The position numbers were made by a program, and so were the translations under genes. From JBGAWK01 sp044227665 (GTDB lineage: Bacteria; Bacteroidota; Bacteroidia; Chitinophagales; JADIYW01), in the NCBI GenBank assembly GCA_044227665.1, contig JBGAWK010000084.1, positions 1 through 6,708 of the forward strand: a stretch of 6,708 bases of DNA. The letters run 5' to 3'. Under the pieces are notes generated by a model. That model made no database searches. It saw nothing but the letters and a program-made list of their open reading frames with translations, and was not told the DNA's origin. Below, in pieces: positions 1 to 6,413 of this stretch (positions within the stretch are counted from its first letter, which is position 1; each line of letters opens with the position of its first letter).

Positions 1-10
1 CAATGTAAAT

Positions 11-1198
11 ATGTATATTTGTAGCGTGATAAAAAGAGCCATAGAAAAACAAATATTGCAATCCTTAAAGGAATTTCCAGCAGTGGCGATCTTAGGTCCT
101 AGGCAGGTGGGGAAAACCACATTGGCAAAGTCTCTTTCCAAAAAAATAAAAAAAGAGATTGTATATATTGACTTAGAAAGAAAAAGTCAATATGATAATT
201 TAGTTTTAAATGCAGAAAACTATTTAGAAACTTATATTGACGATTGCGTAGTGCTAGATGAGATACAGCGCATCCCTGAACTATTTCCACTTTTAAGATC
301 TTTAATAGATGAAAAAAGGGTACCTGCTCGATTTATCATTACAGGTTCGGCATCACCGGATTTATTACGTGGTGCTTCAGAAAGTTTAGCCGGTAGAATA
401 TATTATTCTTATTTGCAGCCTATCGGACTGCATGAATTATCTACAAATATATCCATGAATCAACATTGGATACGTGGTGGATTTCCTCAACACTTGACAT
501 TAAAGAGTAATGCCATTAGAAATCATTGGATGGATTCTTTCATAACTACTTATATAGAAAGAGACTTACCTTTTTTATTTGATGTGAAATTTTCAAGCAT
601 CACCATGCGTAAGTTATGGACAATGCTCGCACATTTGCAAGGCAAATTACTAAATGCCGAAGATTTGGGCAGATCTTTGGATGTTACAGGCACTACGCTG
701 AAGCGATACTTAGATTATTTAGAAGGGGCCTTTATTATTACGCGATTACAGCCCTATTATATTAATATTGGTAAACGATTAGTAAAATCACCTAAGTTGT
801 ATATTAACGATACTGGTATTTTACATTTCCTACTTAATATATCAGATCAAAAACAATTGATGAATCATCCATCGTTAGGCGCATCATGGGAAAGTTATGT
901 CATTAGTCAAATAAACTATGCCAAAAACAATCGTATTGATTCTTATTTTTATAGAACACAAGTAGGTGCAGAATGTGATTTGGTATTAAGTAGAGGTCAT
1001 ATTATACATGCATGTATAGAAATAAAATATGGTTCATCTCCAGTATTGTCTAAAGGATTTTATCATAGTATAGAAGATCTGAAAAGTACCCATAATTTTA
1101 TTATCGTACCAGATGATGTAGATTATCTGTTCAAGAAAAATATTAGAATTGTTGGCTTGAAAATATTTATAATTAAATATCTTCCTAAAATAAAATAA
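11..1198 (+). CDS. AAA-family ATPase with DUF4143 C-terminal domain
   Basis: The 395-residue protein shows an N-terminal P-loop ATPase domain (AAA_14 type, about residues 20-140). It has Walker A GPRQVGKTT at 29-37, Walker B CVVLDEIQR at 79-87 and a sensor-like strand FIITGSAS at 108-115. The second half (about 173-345) matches DUF4143. It contains a winged-helix-like stretch (about 214-240, LNAEDLGRSLDVTGTTLKR) and a C-terminal PD-(D/E)XK-like pattern (E294, then GAECDLVL at 319-326, then EIK at 337-339). The length of about 400 residues is usual for the family. The family is widespread and often sporadic; its substrate and role are not established, and DNA handling or a toxin-antitoxin link is only speculation. 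I used ATG 11, but GTG 26 (giving VIKRAIEK...) fits family N-termini about as well, and neither has a visible ribosome-binding site. The gene looks more A/T-rich than the fad genes and has no functional link to them. Confidence 0.9.
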   Translation: MYICSVIKRAIEKQILQSLKEFPAVAILGPRQVGKTTLAKSLSKKIKKEIVYIDLERKSQYDNLVLNAENYLETYIDDCVVLDEIQRIPELFPLLRSLIDEKRVPARFIITGSASPDLLRGASESLAGRIYYSYLQPIGLHELSTNISMNQHWIRGGFPQHLTLKSNAIRNHWMDSFITTYIERDLPFLFDVKFSSITMRKLWTMLAHLQGKLLNAEDLGRSLDVTGTTLKRYLDYLEGAFIITRLQPYYINIGKRLVKSPKLYINDTGILHFLLNISDQKQLMNHPSLGASWESYVISQINYAKNNRIDSYFYRTQVGAECDLVLSRGHIIHACIEIKYGSSPVLSKGFYHSIEDLKSTHNFIIVPDDVDYLFKKNIRIVGLKIFIIKYLPKIK

Positions 1199-1240
1199 CC
1201 TTGAAAAATTCAAATAGTATTTGAATTTTTCAAGGTTATT
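1194..1240. terminator. Long perfect palindrome at the ATPase stop codon, probable terminator hairpin
   Basis: Positions 1194-1216 and 1218-1240 are perfect reverse complements (23-bp arms around G1217). The left arm contains the ATPase stop codon TAA (1196-1198). The core AACCTTGAAAAATTCAAAT would form a stable RNA hairpin. On the plus strand no U-run follows (AAGTAGG). On the minus strand the hairpin is followed by TTTTATTTTAGG, so classical intrinsic-terminator geometry is better in the reverse direction. It most likely ends transcription of the ATPase gene or protects its mRNA 3' end. A mobile-element relic is a less likely alternative. Confidence 0.55.
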
Positions 1241-1258
1241 AAGTAGGATAATTTTCTC

Positions 1259-1410
1259 CTATCTTTAAATGATTTGATGGATAATTTATTATAATTATCA
1301 AAGTAAAGAATATAAGGTCATTGAAGAATTGGTAAAGATTACCTTGCTCAAGTCTCTAATAAATTATCCAATTAAGCAATAACAAATCATACTACGCTAT
1401 TCCTAGATAG
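1259..1410. repeat. Nested inverted-repeat element, unassigned
   Basis: Three perfect inverted-repeat pairs nest in order. CTATCT (1259-1264) pairs with AGATAG (1405-1410), ATGATTTG (1269-1276) with CAAATCAT (1383-1390), and TGGATAATTTATTA (1278-1291) with TAATAAATTATCCA (1357-1370). Inside lies a small hairpin GGTAA-AGA-TTACC (1331-1343). The gaps between blocks are short on the left (4 and 1 nt) and longer on the right (14 and 12 nt), so the right half would be bulged. No open frame or tRNA is visible. It may be a structured RNA, a MITE-like relic with decayed ends, or a chance product of A/T-rich DNA; the 14-bp pair is the hardest to ascribe to chance. Confidence 0.45.
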
Positions 1411-1444
1411 TATCTAAATCGCATCTTTTTTTCATTTATACCTA

Positions 1445-1481
1445 TTTGTATATTAATAATAAGGAGAAAACTGTATTTTTG
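1445..1481 (+). promoter_or_regulatory. Candidate Bacteroidota-type promoter for the TetR-fad operon
   Basis: TATTTTTG at 1474-1481 fits the Bacteroidota -7 consensus TAnnTTTG, and TTTG at 1445-1448 could serve as the -33 element. The 25-nt spacer is longer than the usual roughly 19-21 nt, which weakens the call. If it is used, transcription would start around 1488 and the palindrome at 1524-1543 would lie in the 5' leader, suited to blocking early elongation or promoter clearance. Such motifs arise often by chance in A/T-rich DNA. Confidence 0.3.
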
Positions 1482-1523
1482 AGAATAAGTAGATGAAAGG
1501 TATTTAAATATTAACGCTAAATT

Positions 1524-1543
1524 TACCAAACAAGCGTTTGGTA
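1524..1543. promoter_or_regulatory. Probable TetR-family operator
   Basis: TACCAAAC-AAGC-GTTTGGTA is a perfect palindrome with 8-bp arms and a 4-bp centre. It lies 42 bp upstream of the TetR start codon, and its size and symmetry are typical of operators bound by TetR dimers. An overlapping pair, AACGCT (1513-1518) with AGCGTT (1533-1538), adds further dyad symmetry. I found no second copy in the window, including upstream of fadA. The inferred role is autoregulation of the TetR gene together with co-transcribed fadN and fadA. Confidence 0.65.
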
Positions 1544-1585
1544 TTCGACAATACTCACTAAATTAGCAGCAATTATCTCTAATAT

Positions 1586-2194
1586 ATGCCCAAACAAAAA
1601 GTAAGTGAAGAATTTATACTCAAGCAATCCTTACAATTGTTTAAGCAAAAAAGTTATTATAATACTTCTGTCGCAGATATTGCAGAAGCTTGTGGTCTGC
1701 TGAAAGGAAGCCTTTATCACTATTTTCCTAGCAAGGAAGCGCTTATGCAGGCAGTGATAAATTATGTTCATGAGTATTTTCGAAATAAAGTATTTTCTAT
1801 AGCTTATGATGAAACTCTTTCACCGCAAGAGAAGATAGAGCTGATGTTCAGGAAATCAGAGAAGTCGGTTCTCTCTTTCCAAGGAGGTGATATTATGGGC
1901 AATGTAGGCGTGGAGACGGCTAGGGTGATTCCGGAATTTGCAGGGCAGATTCGAGATTTTTTTGAAGAGTTTATTACCGCCGTATCCCTTATTTTTGAAG
2001 ATATTACTGACAAAGAACAGGCGCGGATATTGGCAGAGCAAACCGTAGCGGAATTTGAAGGTGCCGTCATGATGTCTAGAATATTTAGAGATACCCGTTT
2101 TGTAAAAAATGCTTTCGAAAGGCTTCAACGCCGATTTGCAGCCTTTTCTTTAGATACCAAAAACATAGAGAAATTAAAATCTAAAACTGATTAA
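1586..2194 (+). CDS. TetR/AcrR-family transcriptional regulator of the fad operon
   Basis: The 202-residue protein has a typical TetR N-terminal DNA-binding domain (about residues 8-55). The helix-turn-helix runs from TSVADIAEACGL (27-38) into KGSLYHYFPSKEAL (40-53), the family's strongest signature. The rest is a helical ligand-binding and dimerisation domain that cannot be assigned to a subfamily by eye. The length of about 200 is standard. ATG 1586 places PKQKVSEEFILKQSLQLF directly before the helix-turn-helix, as expected; no Shine-Dalgarno sequence is visible. The gene lies 17 bp upstream of fadN on the same strand, so the two are almost certainly co-transcribed. TetR-family FadR proteins are known to repress beta-oxidation genes and to be released by long-chain acyl-CoA, for example FadR of Bacillus subtilis. 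By context this protein probably does the same through the palindrome at 1524-1543. The ligand is inferred, not seen. Confidence 0.9.
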   Translation: MPKQKVSEEFILKQSLQLFKQKSYYNTSVADIAEACGLLKGSLYHYFPSKEALMQAVINYVHEYFRNKVFSIAYDETLSPQEKIELMFRKSEKSVLSFQGGDIMGNVGVETARVIPEFAGQIRDFFEEFITAVSLIFEDITDKEQARILAEQTVAEFEGAVMMSRIFRDTRFVKNAFERLQRRFAAFSLDTKNIEKLKSKTD

Positions 2195-2211
2195 TATATT
2201 AATACAATTTC

Positions 2212-4602
2212 ATGGAAACAAAAGCAAAGAACAAAAGAATCCGAAAGGTAGCCGTACTAGGTGCCGGGGTGATGGGTTCGGGGATTGCCTTGCATTTTGC
2301 CAATATAGGCTGTGAGGTTCTCCTGATGGATATTGTTCCCTTCAATCTCAGTGAGGAAGAGAAAAAGAATCCAAAAATGCGTAATAAGCAAGTGAATGAC
2401 TTGTTTCAATTTGCGCTAAAATCCAAACCTAATCCTGCCTACAGTGCCGCTACTGTTGCCAAAGTATCTTTGGGCAACTTCGACGACGACATGCACAAGA
2501 TTAAAGATGTGGACTGGATAGTAGAGGTAGTGGTAGAAAGATTGGATATCAAAAAATCGGTGTACGAGAAGGTAGAACAGCACCGTACTCCGGGGACGAT
2601 AATCACCTCCAATACTTCAGGTATCCCTATATACATGCTTTCTGAAGGAAGAAGCGACGACTTCAAAAACAATTTTGCAGGCACGCACTTCTTCAATCCT
2701 CCTCGCTATCTGAGACTGTTGGAGATTATCCCTACGCCGGAGACAGACCCTGCTTTGATAGATTTTCTTATGGAATATGGCGACAAATATTTGGGGAAAG
2801 AAACCGTCCTCTGTAAGGATACTCCGGCATTTATCGCCAACAGGGTAGGGGTATATGCTATGGAAAAAATTATCCAACTTACCGTAGATTTGGGTCTTAC
2901 CATTGAGGAGACAGACAAACTTACAGGGCCTGCTTTAGGGCGTCCCAAAACCGGAACTTTCAAACTGTCGGATCTTGTAGGCATAGATACGGGTACGAAG
3001 GTGGCACAAGGTATCAAGGATAATTGTCCTGATGATGAGCAAGCCAAAAACTTCAAATCTCATAAGTTTATAGAGTTTTTACACGAAAATAAGTGGTTTG
3101 GCAACAAGTCCAAAAAAGGATATTACTACAAAGACGAGAAAAGACAATCTTTCTCCCTGCGTTTAGATACTTTGCAATATGAACCTACAGGGAAAGTAAA
3201 ATTTGCATCTTTGGACGCTGCAAATCAGACGGATTCCCTAGCCGGGAAAATCAAAGCATTCGTAAATGGTACAGACAAAGGTGCTGAGTTGGTAAAAAAA
3301 TCTCTTGGAGGCTTATTTGCGTATGTTTCTAATAGAGTGCCAGAAATTTCTGATAATATCTATAGTGTGGACGATGCACTCCGTGCAGGATTTGCTTGGG
3401 AGATAGGTCCTTTTGAATACTGGGATATCGTAGGCATACAAAAAGGCATAGAGCTTGCAGAGGCAGATGGACTAACTGTTGCTCAGTGGGTAAAAGATTT
3501 TGCCGCAGCAGGCAATACTTCTTTTTACAAAGTAGATGGCGGTGTAAAAAAATATTACGACCAGCATACCCAATCTTTTATAGAGAAACCGGGTGCTTCT
3601 AAATTTATAGTCCTAGACAACCTTAGAGGTAATAAGCCTGTATGGAAAAATAGCGGTGGAACTTTGCATGATATAGGTGACGGCGTATTGAACTTGGAGT
3701 TCACTTCCAAGATGAACTCTTTGGGAGGGGACGTACTTCAGGCTATCAACAAATCTATAGAAATCGCTGAAAATGGCTATGCGGGACTAGTGATAGGCAA
3801 CGATGCACCCAACTTTTCTGTAGGTGCCAACTTGATGATGATAGCCATGATGGCTATGGAACAAGAATATGACGAACTAGACATTGCCATACGTCAATTC
3901 CAAAATACGACTATGCGCTGCCGTTATTCTTCGGTGCCGGTGGTGTCAGCACCTCATGGTATGACGCTAGGTGGAGGCTGTGAGGTAGTCATGCACTCGG
4001 ATGTAGCCGTGGCTTCTGCTGAAACATATATCGGTCTTGTAGAAGTAGGTGTAGGCTTACTACCTGCAGGTGGGGGAACAAAAGAGATGGCTCTGCGTAC
4101 ATCGGATTCTATCAAAAATGGCGACCCTATATTGCCGACATTGCAGGACAACTTCTTGGCAATAGCTATGGCTAAAGTCGCTACCTCTGCACGTGAAGCT
4201 TATGATCTTAATCTACTCCGTAAAAATAATGACAGAGTAGTGGTGAATGCCAAGCGCGTCATTGCGGAAGCAAAAGCTGAAGTGTTGAGATTGGCAGAAG
4301 AAGGTTATACCCAGCCAGCACGTCGCAATGACATACAGGTACTCGGTCGTACTGGATTGGGAACACTTACTGTAGGTGTAGAGTCCTTTGTTGCCGGAGG
4401 CTATATTTCTGCTCATGATGCCAAGATTGCCAAGAAAATAGCGTATGTACTTTGCGGTGGCGACTTATCTTCAACGGCAGTAGTAGATGAACAATATCTT
4501 TTGAACCTCGAAAGAGAAGCATTCCTCTCCTTGTGTGGTGAAAGAAAAACCTTGGAACGTATTCAGTCTATGTTACAAACGGGAAAACCTTTGCGTAACT
4601 AG
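2212..4602 (+). CDS. fadN: 3-hydroxyacyl-CoA dehydrogenase / enoyl-CoA hydratase, FadN-type bifunctional beta-oxidation protein
   Basis: The 796-residue soluble protein should hydrate 2-enoyl-CoA to 3-hydroxyacyl-CoA and oxidise that to 3-ketoacyl-CoA. The dehydrogenase domain comes first: Rossmann motif GAGVMG at 17-22, D40 at the end of strand 2 favouring NAD+, then catalytic-site residues S133 (TSNTSG), H159 (GTHFFNP), E171 (LLEIIP) and N210 (FIANRVG). A second dehydrogenase C-terminal repeat lies around 360-430. The crotonase domain follows (about 465-670). Both expected catalytic glutamates are present: E591 in LGGGCE and E611 in GLVEVG, followed by LLPAGGGT. The domain order is the reverse of E. 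coli FadB and matches B. subtilis FadN (about 790 residues), hence the symbol. All key residues are intact. It starts 17 bp after the TetR gene. A 314-bp gap containing a four-helix-bundle gene fragment separates it from its thiolase partner. Confidence 0.93.
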   Translation: METKAKNKRIRKVAVLGAGVMGSGIALHFANIGCEVLLMDIVPFNLSEEEKKNPKMRNKQVNDLFQFALKSKPNPAYSAATVAKVSLGNFDDDMHKIKDVDWIVEVVVERLDIKKSVYEKVEQHRTPGTIITSNTSGIPIYMLSEGRSDDFKNNFAGTHFFNPPRYLRLLEIIPTPETDPALIDFLMEYGDKYLGKETVLCKDTPAFIANRVGVYAMEKIIQLTVDLGLTIEETDKLTGPALGRPKTGTFKLSDLVGIDTGTKVAQGIKDNCPDDEQAKNFKSHKFIEFLHENKWFGNKSKKGYYYKDEKRQSFSLRLDTLQYEPTGKVKFASLDAANQTDSLAGKIKAFVNGTDKGAELVKKSLGGLFAYVSNRVPEISDNIYSVDDALRAGFAWEIGPFEYWDIVGIQKGIELAEADGLTVAQWVKDFAAAGNTSFYKVDGGVKKYYDQHTQSFIEKPGASKFIVLDNLRGNKPVWKNSGGTLHDIGDGVLNLEFTSKMNSLGGDVLQAINKSIEIAENGYAGLVIGNDAPNFSVGANLMMIAMMAMEQEYDELDIAIRQFQNTTMRCRYSSVPVVSAPHGMTLGGGCEVVMHSDVAVASAETYIGLVEVGVGLLPAGGGTKEMALRTSDSIKNGDPILPTLQDNFLAIAMAKVATSAREAYDLNLLRKNNDRVVVNAKRVIAEAKAEVLRLAEEGYTQPARRNDIQVLGRTGLGTLTVGVESFVAGGYISAHDAKIAKKIAYVLCGGDLSSTAVVDEQYLLNLEREAFLSLCGERKTLERIQSMLQTGKPLRN

Positions 4603-4610
4603 AGATGAGA

Positions 4611-4885
4611 GACTTAGTGCGTCAAGATTCAAGACTACTAATATGCATAATTTCAAAAAAATAAATATAGGGTTTCAGCGTATAGACTTGGTGAGACAAA
4701 TTTATTTATATACTGATTCATATCCTAAAAATGAAATTTATGGAATTACAGCTCAAATGTGTAGAAGTGCAGTCTTCGTTCCCTCTAACATTTCTTTTTG
4801 GTATTAAAATAAAAATTTATGGAAATCAGAAAGTTGAGAAAGAAAATATGTAATGTCTTGATTCTTGGCAATAGTATCCTAAGTC
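4611..4885. mobile_element. IVS-like cassette: inverted-repeat-bounded segment with a four-helix-bundle gene fragment
   Basis: The segment between fadN and fadA is bracketed by two nested inverted-repeat pairs. The outer pair is GACTTAG (4611-4617) with CTAAGTC (4879-4885), 7/7. The inner pair is CAAGATTCAAGAC (4623-4635) with GTCTTGATTCTTG (4855-4867), 12/13. A fragment of an S23/intervening-sequence-type gene sits inside at 4643-4807. Known 23S rRNA intervening sequences have this plan, a base-paired stem around an IVP gene, and from memory CAAGATTC-type repeats often flank orphan copies in Bacteroidota. It begins 8 bp after the fadN stop and ends 31 bp before the fadA start. I see no target-site duplication and no transposase, so mobility is inferred. 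In RNA the paired ends could fold and affect fadA expression or attract RNase III. Confidence 0.5.
4643..4807 (+). pseudogene. Truncated four-helix-bundle (23S rRNA intervening-sequence, S23-type) protein
   Basis: The 54-codon open frame starts MHNFKKINI and continues with LVRQIYLYTDSYPKNEIYG, ITAQMCRSAVFVPSNI. This closely follows the N-terminal half of the four-helix-bundle/S23 family (from memory: MxNFKxLxIW, lengthy helix, FPKEExYGLTSQIRRAAVSIPSNIAEG). Intact members are about 115-130 residues. Here the similarity stops at PSNI, just before the highly conserved AEG, and the frame ends with SFWY and a stop. A different frame at 4819-4899 begins MEIRKLRKKI and vaguely resembles the family's final helix, which would fit an internal deletion with a frameshift, but this is weak. 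The W after NI in the family start is replaced by GF. The true function of orphan family members is unknown; the fold is related to the Avd proteins of diversity-generating retroelements. It is probably non-functional. Confidence 0.72.
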
Positions 4886-4916
4886 AAAAAATTAAATAAT
4901 CTAAAAATCAAAATAT

Positions 4917-6095
4917 ATGCAAGAAGCTTATATCGTAGCAGGCTACCGCAGTGCGGTGGGAAAAGCAAAAAAAGGCGGATTCCGCTTTTTCCGTCCCGAT
5001 GATTTGGCGGCGGAAGTAGTAAAACATTTGGTAAATTCAGTGCCGGGACTAGATACCTCTCGTATAGACGACCTCATCTGTGGCAATGCCATCCCTGAGG
5101 CAGAACAAGGTATGCAGATAGGTAGAATGATAGTGCTAAGAGCAGGGTTGCCGCTATCTATAGGCGGTGTTACTGTCAATAGGTATTGTGCATCAGGATT
5201 AGAGACCATAGCTATGGCTACAGCCAAAATTCGTTCTGGAATGGCGGAATGTATCATTGCCGGTGGCGTAGAGTCTATGTCTTTGTTGCCGATGACAGGA
5301 TGGCGTACCGTGCTCAATTATGAGATAGCTCGCGAACATGCAGACTATTACTCATCTATGGGCCTTACTGCCGAAGCTGTAGCTAACCAGTATGGTATCA
5401 CACGTCAGGCGCAAGACGAATTCTCTTACAATTCACACCAGAGAGCGATGGCAGCGATAGAGGCAGGAAAGTTCAAGGATGAAATCGTGCCGGTAACTGT
5501 GGAAGAAGTCTATTTGGAAAATAATAAGAGAAAAACCAGAAAATTTACGGTTGACACGGACGAAGGTCCTCGTAAAGATACAACTGTAGAAGGCTTAGGA
5601 GCGTTGAAGGCTGTATTTGCTATGGGCGGTAGTGTTACTGCCGGAAACTCGTCACAGACTTCTGATGGTGCTGCATTTGTATTGGTGATGAGTGAGCGCA
5701 TGGTGAAAGAACTCAATATAGAGCCTATAGCGAGATTGGTGACATCCGCAGTGGTAGGATGTGAGCCTCGTATTATGGGTATTGGTCCTGTAGTAGCTAT
5801 ACCACAAGCACTGAAACAAGCAGGCATGAAACTAGAAGATATAGAGATGATAGAATTGAACGAAGCTTTTGCAGCACAATCTTTAGCGGTGATAAAAGAA
5901 GCAGGACTAAATCCTGATATCATAAACCCTAATGGTGGTGCCATAGCTTTGGGACATCCTCTAGGCTGTTCAGGAGCGAAGCTATCTGTGCAGCTCATCA
6001 ATGAGATGCGCCGACAGAATAAGAAGTATGGCATGGTCTCCGCCTGTATTGGTGGTGGACAAGGCATAGCAGGTATTATCGAAAGACTGAAGTAA
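4917..6095 (+). CDS. fadA: Acetyl-CoA C-acyltransferase (3-ketoacyl-CoA thiolase)
   Basis: The 392-residue thiolase should cleave 3-ketoacyl-CoA with CoA to give acetyl-CoA and a shortened acyl-CoA, the last step of the beta-oxidation cycle. The thiolase residues are intact: nucleophile C91 in NRYCASGLE, the NEAFA motif at 315-319, H347 in GHPLGCSGA and the second active-site cysteine C377 in SACIGGGQG. GNSSQTSDGAA (244-253) is the usual motif before the C-terminal half. The length is normal for the family, and no targeting signal or membrane segment is seen. ATG 4917 gives MQEAYIVAGYRSAVGKA, the standard thiolase N-terminus; the leader is A/T-rich without a Shine-Dalgarno sequence. Context with fadN supports a degradative thiolase rather than a biosynthetic acetoacetyl-CoA thiolase, although specificity cannot be read from sequence alone. 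A strong terminator follows 20 bp after the stop, so no fadE is co-transcribed directly downstream. Confidence 0.93.
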   Translation: MQEAYIVAGYRSAVGKAKKGGFRFFRPDDLAAEVVKHLVNSVPGLDTSRIDDLICGNAIPEAEQGMQIGRMIVLRAGLPLSIGGVTVNRYCASGLETIAMATAKIRSGMAECIIAGGVESMSLLPMTGWRTVLNYEIAREHADYYSSMGLTAEAVANQYGITRQAQDEFSYNSHQRAMAAIEAGKFKDEIVPVTVEEVYLENNKRKTRKFTVDTDEGPRKDTTVEGLGALKAVFAMGGSVTAGNSSQTSDGAAFVLVMSERMVKELNIEPIARLVTSAVVGCEPRIMGIGPVVAIPQALKQAGMKLEDIEMIELNEAFAAQSLAVIKEAGLNPDIINPNGGAIALGHPLGCSGAKLSVQLINEMRRQNKKYGMVSACIGGGQGIAGIIERLK

Positions 6096-6115
6096 TACTT
6101 CGCAAATAGTTTGTC

Positions 6116-6151
6116 ATTGAGGGTCGCCGTAGGCGACCCTCAATATTTTTA
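6116..6151 (+). terminator. Strong intrinsic terminator of the fad operon
   Basis: ATTGAGGGTCGCC (6116-6128) and GGCGACCCTCAAT (6132-6144) form a perfect 13-bp G/C-rich stem with a GTA loop, followed by TATTTTTA. This is a textbook Rho-independent terminator 20 bp after the thiolase stop. In the reverse direction the hairpin is not followed by a U-run, so it is directional and matches the plus-strand operon. Confidence 0.93.
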
Positions 6152-6305
6152 TGGCTTTTCGTAATCTAAGATTTGGTATATTAATCAGCAAGGTCTTTAC
6201 ATCTATTGTAAATATTTTTTCAGGGTTTTCCATAATAAGGATTTATGCCCAAGCGTAAAAAGACAGTGCAACCCTAAAGGTGACGACTGAAAAACGGAAA
6301 CTTTG

Positions 6306-6388
6306 CAACCTGACAATTTAAGCGGACTGACTTAAAAGCGTTCTTTAACAAACTGACACGGTAAGACCAAGCCGACTCGCAAACCGAC
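6306..6388 (+). repeat. Cluster of four CAANCYGAC motifs
   Basis: CAACCTGAC (6306-6314), CAAACTGAC (6349-6357), CAAGCCGAC (6368-6376) and CAAACCGAC (6380-6388) are four same-strand copies of CAANCYGAC in 83 bp. The spacing is irregular (43, 19 and 12 nt start to start). They could be binding sites for a regulator such as the downstream XRE protein, remnants of a decayed direct repeat, or compositional coincidence. Confidence 0.3.
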
Positions 6389-6413
6389 CCGAATGTTTTT
6401 AAAATTTTTCTAA

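Noticed and set aside
1199..1585. Possible tRNA, CRISPR or integron attC site in the gap before the TetR gene
   Set aside because: No cloverleaf with TTCRANNC arm, no regular direct repeats with spacers, and no paired RYYYAAC/GTTRRRY core sites were seen.
2706..3056. Reverse-strand open frame of 116 codons opposite fadN
   Set aside because: It lies wholly within a well-supported gene and shows no family motif; it is a codon-structure shadow.
4535..4642. Upstream extension of the four-helix-bundle frame to an ATG inside the 3' end of fadN
   Set aside because: The 36 extra codons overlap fadN in another frame and the left repeat and have no family similarity; the family's own start MHNF is at 4643.
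4603..4916. Separate promoter for fadA in the fadN-fadA gap
   Set aside because: No TTTG with a suitably spaced TAnnTTTG was found; read-through from the operon promoter is the simpler reading.
5510..6067. Long reverse-strand open frame of 185 codons opposite the thiolase gene
   Set aside because: The plus strand encodes an intact thiolase with all catalytic motifs; the reverse translation is low-complexity, rich in serine, proline and alanine, and without recognisable domains.
6244..6273. Nine-codon open frame MPKRKKTVQP after AATAAGGATTT
   Set aside because: Too short and unrecognisable; the first residues look like a generic basic N-terminus and no continuation in other frames was found.
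6281..6388. Possible C-box (GACT-N3-AGTC) for a restriction-modification controller
   Set aside because: GACT occurs but no partner AGTC lies at the correct spacing; the repeated motif here is same-strand and non-palindromic.
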